From Micrococcales bacterium (GTDB lineage: Bacteria > Actinomycetota > Actinomycetes > S36-B12 > UBA10799), in NCBI GenBank assembly GCA_016703125.1, contig JADJCR010000015.1, positions 130,799 through 194,798 on the forward strand: a stretch of DNA of 64,000 nt, given 5' to 3'. The position numbers and the translations under genes were made by a program. Under the pieces are notes generated by a model, which made no database searches, was not told the origin of the DNA, and saw nothing but the letters and a program-made list of their open reading frames with translations. Shown piece by piece: positions 1 to 7,613 of the stretch. Within the stretch, counting starts at the first letter, position 1; each line of letters opens with the position of its first letter.

Positions 1-1718
1 GCGACCAGCGCCACCTCGCGCGGACCGTCGAGCCACGCCTCCAGTACGGACAATCCGTGACCCCAGAACTGCGGGTGGTCGACCAGGTGCACGGCACGGG
101 CGAGCACGTCCTCGGCCTGTGCGCGGTAGGCCGCCTCACCGGTCAGGGCCGACGCGGTCAGCAGGACCTCCGCTGCCACGCTCCAGCCGGAAGGGGTGGC
201 GTTGTCGGCCATATCGACCGACCCCTCGGGCACGTCGGTGGCCAGGGTGTCCCGGCCGGCCGCCAGGAATTCCCGTCTCACCTGCTCGACCAGGCCCAGC
301 CCCCGATCGAGCGGCAGGCCGGTCACCGCGCCCAGCGTGAACTCCGCTGCTGCCAGTGCCGCGTAATCCTCCAGCACCGCGCCCGCACCAGCCGCCACCC
401 CGTCCCGGGAGACCCGCCGCAGCAGGGCGCCGTCGGCATGGATCGCCCAAAGGGCATCCCGGCATTCCACAGCTGCTGCCACCCAGTCGGCACGGTCCAG
501 CAGCGCCCCGGCTTCGGCCAGCGCGGACACCGTCCATGCGTTCCACGCCAGCACCACCTTGTCGTCGCGGGCCGGCCGCGGGCGCTGGACGCGCACCTCG
601 AACAGCCGGTGGCGGACCTGTTCCCAGTCGGGATCGGACGGCCGCTGGATCACCGAGGTCCCGTGCTCGAACGTCCCGGCCTCCGTCACCCCCAACGCCG
701 CCGGGTCCCCACCGGCTTGGCTCACCTGGTCGGGGGTCCACACGTAGAACGTGCCCTCGTGACCCTCGGAGTCCGCGTCCAGCGACGCGGCGAAACACCC
801 CTGCGGCGTGCGCATCTCGGCCAGCAGGAATTCGGCGGTCTGTTCCACCACCGAGGCTGCCAGCGGAGACCCCGTCTGCCGCCACCAGTGCAGGTACACC
901 CGCAGGAGCAGCGCGTTGTCGTACAGCATCTTCTCGAAGTGCGGGACGAGCCAGCGATCATCGACGCTGTATCGCGCGAAGCCACCGCCCACCTGGTCGT
1001 ACATCCCTCCGGCGACCATCGCCGTCAGAGTGCGCTCGACCATGGCCAGGGCCTGCCCGTCGCCGGTGCGGGCATGGTGGCGCAACAGGAACTCGTGGAC
1101 CATCGGCTGGGGGAACTTCGGCGCACCACCGAACCCACCGTGCCGGGTGTCGAACGACGACTGCAGGCCCTCGAGTGCGCGTGCAGCGACGGTCTCGTCG
1201 AGGGTGCCGGCCGGCGGCATCCCGCCGCTGATCGCCTCGGAGATGCGCACCGCCGCTGCGGTGAGCCGTGCGCGCTGGTCGCGCCAGGCGTCGGATACGG
1301 CCTCCAGGACCAGGGGGAAGCCCGGCGTGCCCGCACGCGGCTGCGGCGGGAAGTAGGTGCCGGCGTAGAAGGGCCGGCGCTGATGGTCGAGGAACACTGT
1401 CATGGGCCAGCCACCCTGCCCGGTCAGCGCCGTGGTCGCAGCCATGTAGACCGCGTCGACGTCAGGGCGCTCCTCACGGTCGACCTTGATGCAGACGAAC
1501 CGTTCGTTCATCAGCGCCGCAATGCCCGGGTCCTCGAACGACTCGTGGGCCATCACATGGCACCAGTGGCAGGCGGCGTAACCGACACTCAGCAGCACGG
1601 GGACGTCCCGGCGGGCCGCCTCCGCGAACGCACCGTCACCCCACTCCCACCAGTCCACGGGGTTGTCGGCGTGCTGCTGCAAGTAGGGCGACAGGGCGCC
1701 GGCAAGACGGTTGGGCAC
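1..1718 (-). CDS. DUF255 thioredoxin-domain protein (YyaL/SPATA20 family), C-terminus cut by window edge
   Basis: The protein begins with the family hallmark NRLAG..SPYLQQHADNPVDWW and carries a thioredoxin-like CHWC motif about 45 residues in, followed by an (alpha/alpha)6-barrel region with conserved runs such as GGFGGAPKFPQP and MYDQVGGGFARYSVDD. Members are about 600-680 residues; the last tens of residues lie left of base 1. Function is not settled: the family couples a thioredoxin fold to a glycoside-hydrolase-like barrel and is thought to act in redox or thiol handling in the cytosol. I chose the GTG at 1718 because homologues begin just before NRLAG. An in-frame ATG at 1772 would add 18 residues, but it sits inside a palindromic repeat and has no ribosome binding site. 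Confidence 0.9.
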   Translation of the reverse strand, partial: MPNRLAGALSPYLQQHADNPVDWWEWGDGAFAEAARRDVPVLLSVGYAACHWCHVMAHESFEDPGIAALMNERFVCIKVDREERPDVDAVYMAATTALTGQGGWPMTVFLDHQRRPFYAGTYFPPQPRAGTPGFPLVLEAVSDAWRDQRARLTAAAVRISEAISGGMPPAGTLDETVAARALEGLQSSFDTRHGGFGGAPKFPQPMVHEFLLRHHARTGDGQALAMVERTLTAMVAGGMYDQVGGGFARYSVDDRWLVPHFEKMLYDNALLLRVYLHWWRQTGSPLAASVVEQTAEFLLAEMRTPQGCFAASLDADSEGHEGTFYVWTPDQVSQAGGDPAALGVTEAGTFEHGTSVIQRPSDPDWEQVRHRLFEVRVQRPRPARDDKVVLAWNAWTVSALAEAGALLDRADWVAAAVECRDALWAIHADGALLRRVSRDGVAAGAGAVLEDYAALAAAEFTLGAVTGLPLDRGLGLVEQVRREFLAAGRDTLATDVPEGSVDMADNATPSGWSVAAEVLLTASALTGEAAYRAQAEDVLARAVHLVDHPQFWGHGLSVLEAWLDGPREVALV

Positions 1719-1767
1719 ACGACCATCGTGGTGCGAGATGGCGCTCCTCGCCAGAGGGGCCCACACG

Positions 1768-1870
1768 CTCATGCCGTTGGTTGACGTTCATGCAGTTGGA
1801 TGGGGCTCATGCCGTTGGTTGACACTCAGGCGACGAGGAGCGTCAACCAACTGCACGAGCCCCATCCAAC
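1768..1870. repeat. Palindromic intergenic repeat, family 1
   Basis: Bases 1795-1823 and 1842-1870 form an inverted repeat of 29 bp with only two mismatches around an 18-nt loop. The 18-mer CTCATGCCGTTGGTTGAC occurs at 1768-1785 and again at 1806-1823, so part of the arm is also directly repeated. The element fills the gap between the DUF255 gene and the peroxiredoxin gene, both on the minus strand. It could fold into a very stable hairpin downstream of the peroxiredoxin gene, but there is no T-run after it, so a classic intrinsic terminator is not shown. Confidence 0.8.
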
Positions 1871-1921
1871 GCGACGAAGGAGCGTGCGGGGAACGGTCGC
1901 CGGTTCCCCACACCCTTCGGC

Positions 1922-2554
1922 TCAGACCTGCGGCTGCGGGGTCCAGCGCAAGTACGGCTTGACCTCCTCGACCTCGCCGAACTTCACCTTGGCGTCCTCG
2001 GTGGAGATGGTCGGGGCGACGATGACCCGCTGCCCGGGCTCCCAGTCCACCGGCGTCGACACCGGCACGAGGTCGGTCAGCTGCAGCGCGTCGATGACCC
2101 GCAGGATCTCGTCGAAGTTGCGGCCCACCGACTTCGGATAGGTGAGAGTCAGACGCACCTTGTTCGCCGGGTCGATGATGAACACCGACCGCACCGTCGA
2201 GGTGTCACCTTCACCGGGATGGATCATCCCGTAGGTCTCCGAGACGACCTTGTCGGGGTCGGCGATGATCGGGAAGTTCAAGTCGGTGCCCCCCACGTCG
2301 CCGATGTCGCCCGCCCAGCTCTGGTGGGACTCCAACGGGTCCACGGAGATGGCGATCACCTTCACCGCCCGCTTGTCGAACTCGGCCTGCAGCGCAGCGG
2401 TCCGGCCCAGTTCGGTGGTGCAGACGGGTGTGAAGTCGGCAGGGTGGCTGAAGAACACCGCCCACGTCCCGTCCTTCCAGTCGTGGAAGCGGATCGGGCC
2501 GTCGGTGGTCTCGGCGGTGAAGTCGGGGGCGATGTCGCCCAAGCGGATGGTCAT
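1922..2554 (-). CDS. Peroxiredoxin, Prx6 (1-Cys) type
   Basis: Peroxiredoxins reduce hydrogen peroxide and organic peroxides in the cytosol through a peroxidatic cysteine. This 210-residue protein has the Prx6-class active site HPADFTPVCTTE near residue 45, with Cys in PVCTTE, and the family's long C-terminal arm with YPKSVGRNFDEILRVID and PGQRVIV. The length matches Prx6 proteins (about 210-220) and exceeds AhpC/Tsa types. The ATG at 2554 has a strong upstream GGAGGA. A short Cys-rich reading frame (2630-2710) precedes it on the same strand, suggesting attenuation control linked to cysteine. Whether it works with thioredoxin, mycothiol or another reductant cannot be seen. Confidence 0.93.
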   Translation of the reverse strand: MTIRLGDIAPDFTAETTDGPIRFHDWKDGTWAVFFSHPADFTPVCTTELGRTAALQAEFDKRAVKVIAISVDPLESHQSWAGDIGDVGGTDLNFPIIADPDKVVSETYGMIHPGEGDTSTVRSVFIIDPANKVRLTLTYPKSVGRNFDEILRVIDALQLTDLVPVSTPVDWEPGQRVIVAPTISTEDAKVKFGEVEEVKPYLRWTPQPQV

Positions 2555-2629
2555 GGTTCCTCCTGGTGATGAATGGGATCGGATACAGAGGTACTGCGGA
2601 AATCGGGAGAAGTGTCCGGCGATCGAGGA

Positions 2630-2710
2630 TCAGCAACAGGGACAGGACATCGCGTGCACGCGCATGTGGTCGATCTCCCGGCGGGAGGTCAACATCGTGC
2701 GGCGCGACAT
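2630..2710 (-). CDS. Cys-rich leader peptide (candidate cysteine-responsive attenuator)
   Basis: A 26-codon frame begins at ATG 2710 and ends at TGA 2632-2630. Its C-terminal part reads RREIDHMRVHAMSCPCC, with three cysteines in the last four codons. The core resembles the short actinobacterial leader peptides with a RRHxDLxRV-type motif and a terminal Cys region (family knowledge recalled, not searched). A TAGGTT box lies 7 nt before the ATG, so the transcript would start at the ATG itself (leaderless). The peroxiredoxin ATG follows 75 nt after the stop. Internal ATGs at 2695 and 2665 are alternative starts. By analogy with polycysteine leaders of mycobacteria, ribosome stalling at Cys codons when charged tRNA-Cys is scarce could control the downstream gene; that role is inference. 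Confidence 0.6.
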   Translation of the reverse strand: MSRRTMLTSRREIDHMRVHAMSCPCC

Positions 2711-2717
2711 GCCCCAG

Positions 2718-2723
2718 AACCTA
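2718..2723 (-). promoter_or_regulatory. -10 box (TAGGTT) for a leaderless transcript
   Basis: TAGGTT on the minus strand, with 7 nt to the ATG of the leader peptide at 2710. This matches the TANNNT spacing seen before many first genes in this window. No clear -35 box was identified. Confidence 0.55.
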
Positions 2724-2805
2724 ACACGGCCCGATGTGCCGGCCCGGGGCGGTGCCCTCTTTGCCGCAACGTCGTGGCGCTGGCAAAGGCGGGAGACAAA
2801 CCACT

Positions 2806-3110
2806 ACCCGGGAGCGATCCAACCGGTCTCCTTCACTCCCCAACGTCCGAACCACTCCCGCCTACGAAACCCGCGTCCGCCGCGGAGCGCTGGCTGCGTC
2901 CTCCAGCCTCACCCGGGAGAGATCCGTACACCCGGGAGTGATCCAACCGGTCTCCTTCACTCCCCAACGTCCGAACCACTCCCGCCTACGAAACCCGCGG
3001 CCACCGAGGAGCGCTGGCGGCGCCCTCCAGCCTCACCCGGGAGACAAACCACTACCCGGGAGCGATAAATACCGGTTCGATCACTCCCCGGCGTCCGTGT
3101 CTCTCCCCTC
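2806..3110. repeat. Tandem array of family 2 palindromic repeats (three units, about 124-bp period)
   Basis: Units begin with ACCCGGGAG at about 2806, 2931 and 3054. Each contains a hairpin with arms GGAGCGA or GGAGTGA and TCACTCC separated by about 17 nt, then a CGTCCG(AACCA/TGTCT)CTCCC segment. The unit at 2936 pairs GGAGTGA with TCACTCC perfectly, whereas copies elsewhere pair GGAGCGA with TCGCTCC, so the stem covaries. The spacer between units (CCTACGAAACCCGCG and onward) is also repeated with few changes, so the region is a tandem duplication. It fills most of the 668-nt gap between the peroxiredoxin leader and the GGDEF-EAL gene; nothing else was seen at 3111-3222. Confidence 0.85.
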
Positions 3111-3222
3111 TGCAACCAGCGCGCCCACTGGCCCGCAACCAACCGACCGGACAGCACATAAGCGGACATTCTGCACCCGCCACCCCTAGCATCAGATGCC
3201 TGTACTTCCGGGCAGGAGTCTG

Positions 3223-6186
3223 ATGGGCACAACGGCGGGCACCAGCACCCTGCGCTCGCTGCTGCCCGCGTTGATCGGCATCCCGGTCGTGGTCGCGGTC
3301 GGCACCCAGGTGGGCATCGTGCGCCCATCGCCGCTGTCGCTGCTCGCCCTGGGCCTCGGCTTCATCACCGGGGTCACGCTGCGCCTCGGCCGCCACCAAC
3401 TGGTGTGGATCATGCTGTGGTACGCGCTGTGGTCACCGATCCTGCATCTGGCCTTCCAGTTCCCGCTGCGCGTCGGCCTCGCCACGACGATCACCGGGAT
3501 CTTCGCCATGAGCCTGCTGGCTTTCTCCGGCTGGGGCATGGGCCTGCGCCGGCTGACCGAACCGGCTGACGTGATCCGACTGACCGGCGTGGCCGTACTG
3601 GCCGCAGTGCTGGTGCCGTCCTTGGCCAGCCTGGCCGCCACTCAGTTCCAGACCCCACCGGCGTTCACTCCGAGCGGGACCCGCACCATGCTCGCCGCCG
3701 CCGCCGGCATCATCATTGCGGGCAGTCTGCCCCTCACATTCCAGGCACCCCATTCGTGGCGGCCCACGCGCCGCACGCTGGAACTCCTCGCACTCATAGC
3801 GATCACTGCGACGCTGATGTGGGCGATCACCGGCAACGACGTGCAGAGCACCCTGGGGAGCACACCGCTGTTCCTGCTGGTGCTCGCGCTGGGATGGGCC
3901 GCCGCGCGCTTCGGGCCCTTCGTCACCTCGGCGCTGCTCAACGGCATCGCCGTGTGGCTGGCCTTCATCACCGTGCGCGGAATCGGGCTGTTCGCCGAGG
4001 ACGGCGACCCGGTGCATGCCCTGGTCGTCGCCCAGACCTACCTGCTGGTCACCGGCCTCGGGGTGCTGATGCTGGCCGTGTACGCACAACGGGTCCACAT
4101 ACAGGACGTGGAGGCGGGACAATCCGCGGAGATCCTGTACAGCGCGCTCGATGGCGCGGGGGCCCAACTGTTCCTGAAGCGCTACGACGCCGACACCGAC
4201 CGGTTCGTCTACGTCGACGCCAACGACGCGCTCGCCGACAAACTGGGCCTGCAGCCCTCCGACTTCATCGGCAAGTCCGCCGAGGACCTCTACGAACCGG
4301 ACCTCGCACGAAGGTTCCGCGAACAGGACGGGCACGTTCTCACCACGGGCGAGCGGCTGCGGTTCGACAACACGCTGACCGTCAACGGCCGCGTGACCGC
4401 GCACATGACCACGCAGTTCCCGCTGCGCGACGAACACGGGGAGATCGTCGGGGTCGGCGGAGTCAGCCTGGACCGCACAGAGGAGATCCGTCGCGAACGA
4501 CTCCTGCAGTTGGTGTTCAGCCACTCCCCGGTGCCGACCGCGCGACTGCGCTGGACCGGCACGAACTACGGCAGGCTGCTCGAGGTGAACGAAGCCTTCG
4601 GCCGATTGTTGAACCTGTCGCCCGAGCACATGGTGGGGCGCCACCTCACCGACGTCGTGACGTTCCTCGAGTTGCCCGGACCGACCGCGTTCATTGACGG
4701 CACGGCGCAGCACGAGGTGCACGTTCGCCGCCACGACGGGGTGGAACTGACGGTGCGGGTCACCAGTTCGCTGGTCGACGCCGACGAAGCCGGCGACCCC
4801 TTCGTCATCGCACTCGTGCAGGACATCACCGACGCCCGCGCCGCGGAGGCGGGCCTGGTCCACCGGGCCACACACGATCCGCTTACCGACCTGTTCAACC
4901 GGCAGGCACTGGTGGAACGGCTGTCCCACGCCGCCCCTGGAACCACCCGCATCCCCGCGGGTGTCGCCCTGCTGTGCTGCGACATCGACGGGTTCAAGCA
5001 CATCAATGACACGTTCGGTCACGACACCGGTGACCGGGTCCTGCTGGCCATGGCCGAGCGGATCCGCACCGCGGCAGGGCTGGACGCCACCGTCGCCCGG
5101 CTCGGTGGCGACGAGTTCGTCATCGTCACCTCCGGGCATCCGGCGGCCGGCCAGGTCACGGACGTCGCCGAGCACATCCGCCGGACCGTGGCCGCGCCGC
5201 TGACCATGGACGGTCGCCGACACGAAATGCAGGTCAGCATCGGCGTGGCCATCAGCAACGGGGACTGCGGCGCTGAGGAGCTGCTGCGACAAGGCGACGT
5301 CGCGCTGAGCCGCGCCAAGGACCTCGGCCGCGACCGCGTCGTGGTCTACCAGACGGCCCTCGACCGGCGGGTCCAGATGCGCATGGCCATGCGCGAGACT
5401 CTGAGCAAGGCACTGTCCGAGAACCGGGTGGAGGCGCACCTGCAACCGGTGGTCGACCTGGTCACCGGCGCCACAGTCGGCGCCGAGGCGCTGGTCCGGT
5501 TGCGCGACCTCGACGGCACGTTGCTACCGCCAGCGGCCTTCATCCCCGTGGCCGAGGAGACCGGCTTGATCGCGGCGCTCGGGCTGCGCGTCCTGGACAT
5601 CGGCCTGGCCCTCAGCCGCCGCTGGAGCGATGCCGGGATGCAGCTGGGCATCTCCATCAACGTCTCGCCCCGGCAACTATCGGACGCCTCGCTGCCGGCC
5701 ACAGTGGACAGCCTGCTGAAGACCCACGGCGTGGCCCCTGCGGACGTGACCCTGGAGGTCACCGAGAGTTCCGTCGTGGACGCCGTCGGCAACACCCTGA
5801 ACGTGCTGCGGGAGTTGCGGGACAGCGGGCTGCACATCGCCATCGACGACTTCGGGACCGGTTACTCCAGCCTGTCCTCGTTGCGCCACATGCCCGCCGA
5901 CATCGTCAAGATCGATCGTTCCTTCGTGTCGGGGCTCGGTGGCCAGGACAGCGACGAAGCCATCGTGCGGGCCGTCCTGGCGATGGCCCATGCCACCGAC
6001 CGCATCGTCGTCGCCGAGGGTGTCGAGACCCAGCAGCAGGCCGCGCGCCTGACGGAACTCGGGTGCGACCAGGTCCAGGGTTTCCTCTTCTCGCCACCGG
6101 TGCCTGCCATGGACTTCGATCCGCTCCGCCGGTTCCCGATGCCCGGCAGCCCGCAGGCGCGCATCGGTCAGCCGCGCCCGGGGTAA
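3223..6186 (+). CDS. Membrane MASE1-like/PAS/PAS/GGDEF/EAL bifunctional c-di-GMP protein
   Basis: The first ~290 residues form about eight membrane segments resembling a MASE1 sensor. Two PAS-like domains follow (roughly 300-540), then a GGDEF domain with intact LGGDEF, then an EAL domain. The EAL catalytic set looks complete: EALVR, NVSPRQL, EVTESS, IDDFGTGYSSL, KIDRSF, AEGVET and the final QGFLFS. It could therefore both make and break c-di-GMP, or act as a phosphodiesterase allosterically tuned by its GGDEF part. I placed the start at ATG 3223 because AGGAG at 3214-3218 precedes it; an upstream in-frame ATG at 3196 has no ribosome binding site. The gene stands alone after a repeat array. 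Confidence 0.93.
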   Translation: MGTTAGTSTLRSLLPALIGIPVVVAVGTQVGIVRPSPLSLLALGLGFITGVTLRLGRHQLVWIMLWYALWSPILHLAFQFPLRVGLATTITGIFAMSLLAFSGWGMGLRRLTEPADVIRLTGVAVLAAVLVPSLASLAATQFQTPPAFTPSGTRTMLAAAAGIIIAGSLPLTFQAPHSWRPTRRTLELLALIAITATLMWAITGNDVQSTLGSTPLFLLVLALGWAAARFGPFVTSALLNGIAVWLAFITVRGIGLFAEDGDPVHALVVAQTYLLVTGLGVLMLAVYAQRVHIQDVEAGQSAEILYSALDGAGAQLFLKRYDADTDRFVYVDANDALADKLGLQPSDFIGKSAEDLYEPDLARRFREQDGHVLTTGERLRFDNTLTVNGRVTAHMTTQFPLRDEHGEIVGVGGVSLDRTEEIRRERLLQLVFSHSPVPTARLRWTGTNYGRLLEVNEAFGRLLNLSPEHMVGRHLTDVVTFLELPGPTAFIDGTAQHEVHVRRHDGVELTVRVTSSLVDADEAGDPFVIALVQDITDARAAEAGLVHRATHDPLTDLFNRQALVERLSHAAPGTTRIPAGVALLCCDIDGFKHINDTFGHDTGDRVLLAMAERIRTAAGLDATVARLGGDEFVIVTSGHPAAGQVTDVAEHIRRTVAAPLTMDGRRHEMQVSIGVAISNGDCGAEELLRQGDVALSRAKDLGRDRVVVYQTALDRRVQMRMAMRETLSKALSENRVEAHLQPVVDLVTGATVGAEALVRLRDLDGTLLPPAAFIPVAEETGLIAALGLRVLDIGLALSRRWSDAGMQLGISINVSPRQLSDASLPATVDSLLKTHGVAPADVTLEVTESSVVDAVGNTLNVLRELRDSGLHIAIDDFGTGYSSLSSLRHMPADIVKIDRSFVSGLGGQDSDEAIVRAVLAMAHATDRIVVAEGVETQQQAARLTELGCDQVQGFLFSPPVPAMDFDPLRRFPMPGSPQARIGQPRPG

Positions 6187-6205
6187 TTGCGCGGATCGGC
6201 CTCGG

Positions 6206-6211
6206 TAGGCT
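6206..6211 (+). promoter_or_regulatory. -10 box (TAGGCT), leaderless start
   Basis: TAGGCT lies 8 nt before the ATG at 6220 of the quinone oxidoreductase gene, consistent with transcription starting at or next to the start codon. Confidence 0.45.
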
Positions 6212-6219
6212 CACTTCCC

Positions 6220-7185
6220 ATGCGAGCTGTGCATGTGACCTCCCTCGACGGACCCGCCGCGGTGCGGGTACAGGACGCCGACGAGCCGGACTCCCCCGGG
6301 CACGTCGTCATCGACGTCCACTACGCCGGTGTCACCTTCCCCGACGTCCTGCTGTCCCGCGGTGAGTACCAGATCAAACCACCCCCACCGTTCATCCCCG
6401 GCAGCGAGGTCTCCGGGCTCGTGCGGTCGGCCCCGGCTGACAGCGGCTTCACCGCCGGCGACCGGGTGGCGGCCTTCCCGGGCCTCGGCGGTTTCGCCCA
6501 GGCGGTGGCCGCCGACCCCCGGATGGTGTTCCCGCTGCCCGACGCCATCACCCTGGAGGCGGCCGCGGGGCTTCCGATGAACTACCTCACCGTCGATTTC
6601 GCGCTACGCACCCGCGGCCGGCTGCAGCCCGGCGAGACGGTCCTTGTGCACGGTGCGGCAGGCGGGATCGGCACCGCCGCCATCCAGATGGCAAAGGCCA
6701 TGGGCGCCACCGTCATCGCGGTCGTGTCAGACGAGGCGAAGGCGGCGATCGCCACCCGCGCCGGTGCGGATTCGGCAGTTCCGGTCGACGGATTCCGGCA
6801 AGCGGTGTCGGCGGCGACCGGCGGCCGCGGCGTGGACCTCGTGGTCGACCCGGTGGGCGGTGACCGATTCACGGATTCTCTGCGCAGCCTGGCACCGGAA
6901 GGGCGGCTGCTGGTCATCGGGTTCACGGCCGGGGAGATCCCCACTGTCAAGGTCAACCGGCTGCTGCTCAACAACATCTCGGTCGTCGGGGTCGGCTGGG
7001 GCGCCTACTGGCTGGCGCGGCCCGAGTTCCTGCGTGAGCAGTGGGAGGTCCTCACCCCGATGCTTGACGACGGCAGCCTGTCGCCGCTGGTGGGTTCGGT
7101 GTACGACCTCGACGACGCGGCCGCCGCCCTCACCGACCTCGACGAGCGCAGGGCGCTGGGCAAGGTGCTGCTGCGCGTGCGGTGA
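6220..7185 (+). CDS. NADPH:quinone oxidoreductase, zinc-independent MDR family
   Basis: The 321-residue protein is a medium-chain dehydrogenase/reductase. It has an N-terminal GroES-like fold with YAGVTFPDVLLSRG and the PFIPGSEVSG segment, and a Rossmann fold with the glycine-rich VHGAAGGIGTAAIQMAK. The structural and catalytic zinc cysteines of alcohol dehydrogenases are absent, as in the quinone oxidoreductase branch. Expected activity is NADPH-dependent reduction of quinones or enones in the cytosol. The ATG at 6220 fits homologues (MRAVHV start); an upstream TTG at 6187 would add residues unlike the family. The substrate is unknown. Confidence 0.88.
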   Translation: MRAVHVTSLDGPAAVRVQDADEPDSPGHVVIDVHYAGVTFPDVLLSRGEYQIKPPPPFIPGSEVSGLVRSAPADSGFTAGDRVAAFPGLGGFAQAVAADPRMVFPLPDAITLEAAAGLPMNYLTVDFALRTRGRLQPGETVLVHGAAGGIGTAAIQMAKAMGATVIAVVSDEAKAAIATRAGADSAVPVDGFRQAVSAATGGRGVDLVVDPVGGDRFTDSLRSLAPEGRLLVIGFTAGEIPTVKVNRLLLNNISVVGVGWGAYWLARPEFLREQWEVLTPMLDDGSLSPLVGSVYDLDDAAAALTDLDERRALGKVLLRVR

Positions 7186-7233
7186 GGCGGTCGGGGGGTA
7201 CCGGCCGCGCCCTCCGCCACCCCGAACCAGCCC

Positions 7234-7312
7234 CACCCGGGAGCGAAACGGACACCCGGGGGCGGAAAAGACCGGTTGGAACGCTCCCCGACTGTGGCAA
7301 CTCTCCCCGATA
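7234..7312. repeat. Family 2 palindromic repeat, double copy
   Basis: Two CACCCGGG starts occur at 7234 and 7252. The second has arms GGGGGCG and CGCTCCCC around an AAAAGACCGGTTGGAA loop, followed by CTGTGGCAACTCTCCCC as in the other family 2 copies. It occupies the space between the convergent quinone oxidoreductase and small membrane protein genes. Confidence 0.7.
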
Positions 7313-7335
7313 CCGGCCGAGGCCCCCGCGGCCGC

Positions 7336-7506
7336 TCAGATCGAGCCGGAAGCCAGGGCCACCACGTAACCGGCGATCAGCGACAGCACCACTAGGATTA
7401 CGCCGGACTTGGCGGCCTCGCCGCCCTTGCCGATCTCCCCGGCCCACCCCAGGATCGCTCCGACGATGATGAGCATGAGCACGGCGACCAGGATCAAGGC
7501 GTTCAT
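7336..7506 (-). CDS. Small membrane protein, unknown function
   Basis: This 56-residue protein starts MNALILVAVLMLIIVGAILG and has two hydrophobic segments joined by a short charged/Gly-rich loop (WAGEIGKGGEAAKSG). I chose ATG 7506 because GGAGG stands just upstream; a longer frame to 7584 would add residues without support. No family was recognised. It is divergent from the ParA-like gene at 7614. Confidence 0.6.
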   Translation of the reverse strand: MNALILVAVLMLIIVGAILGWAGEIGKGGEAAKSGVILVVLSLIAGYVVALASGSI

Positions 7507-7613
7507 CGGCGGCAGGCCTCCTTCGGCATCGCTGCCCACTCTATTCAGCCATCCGCAGACGGGCGCGGGGGGACCGGCAAGCAACGTCGGACCTCGCGCG
7601 GAATACTCGGACC

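Noticed and set aside
57..1784. 575-codon plus-strand frame at the left edge
   Set aside because: It is antisense to the DUF255 protein, whose sequence matches a known family throughout.
2806..3110. Regular repeats as a CRISPR array
   Set aside because: The period is about 124 bp, the spacers are themselves conserved, the units are hairpins with covariation, and no cas gene is present.
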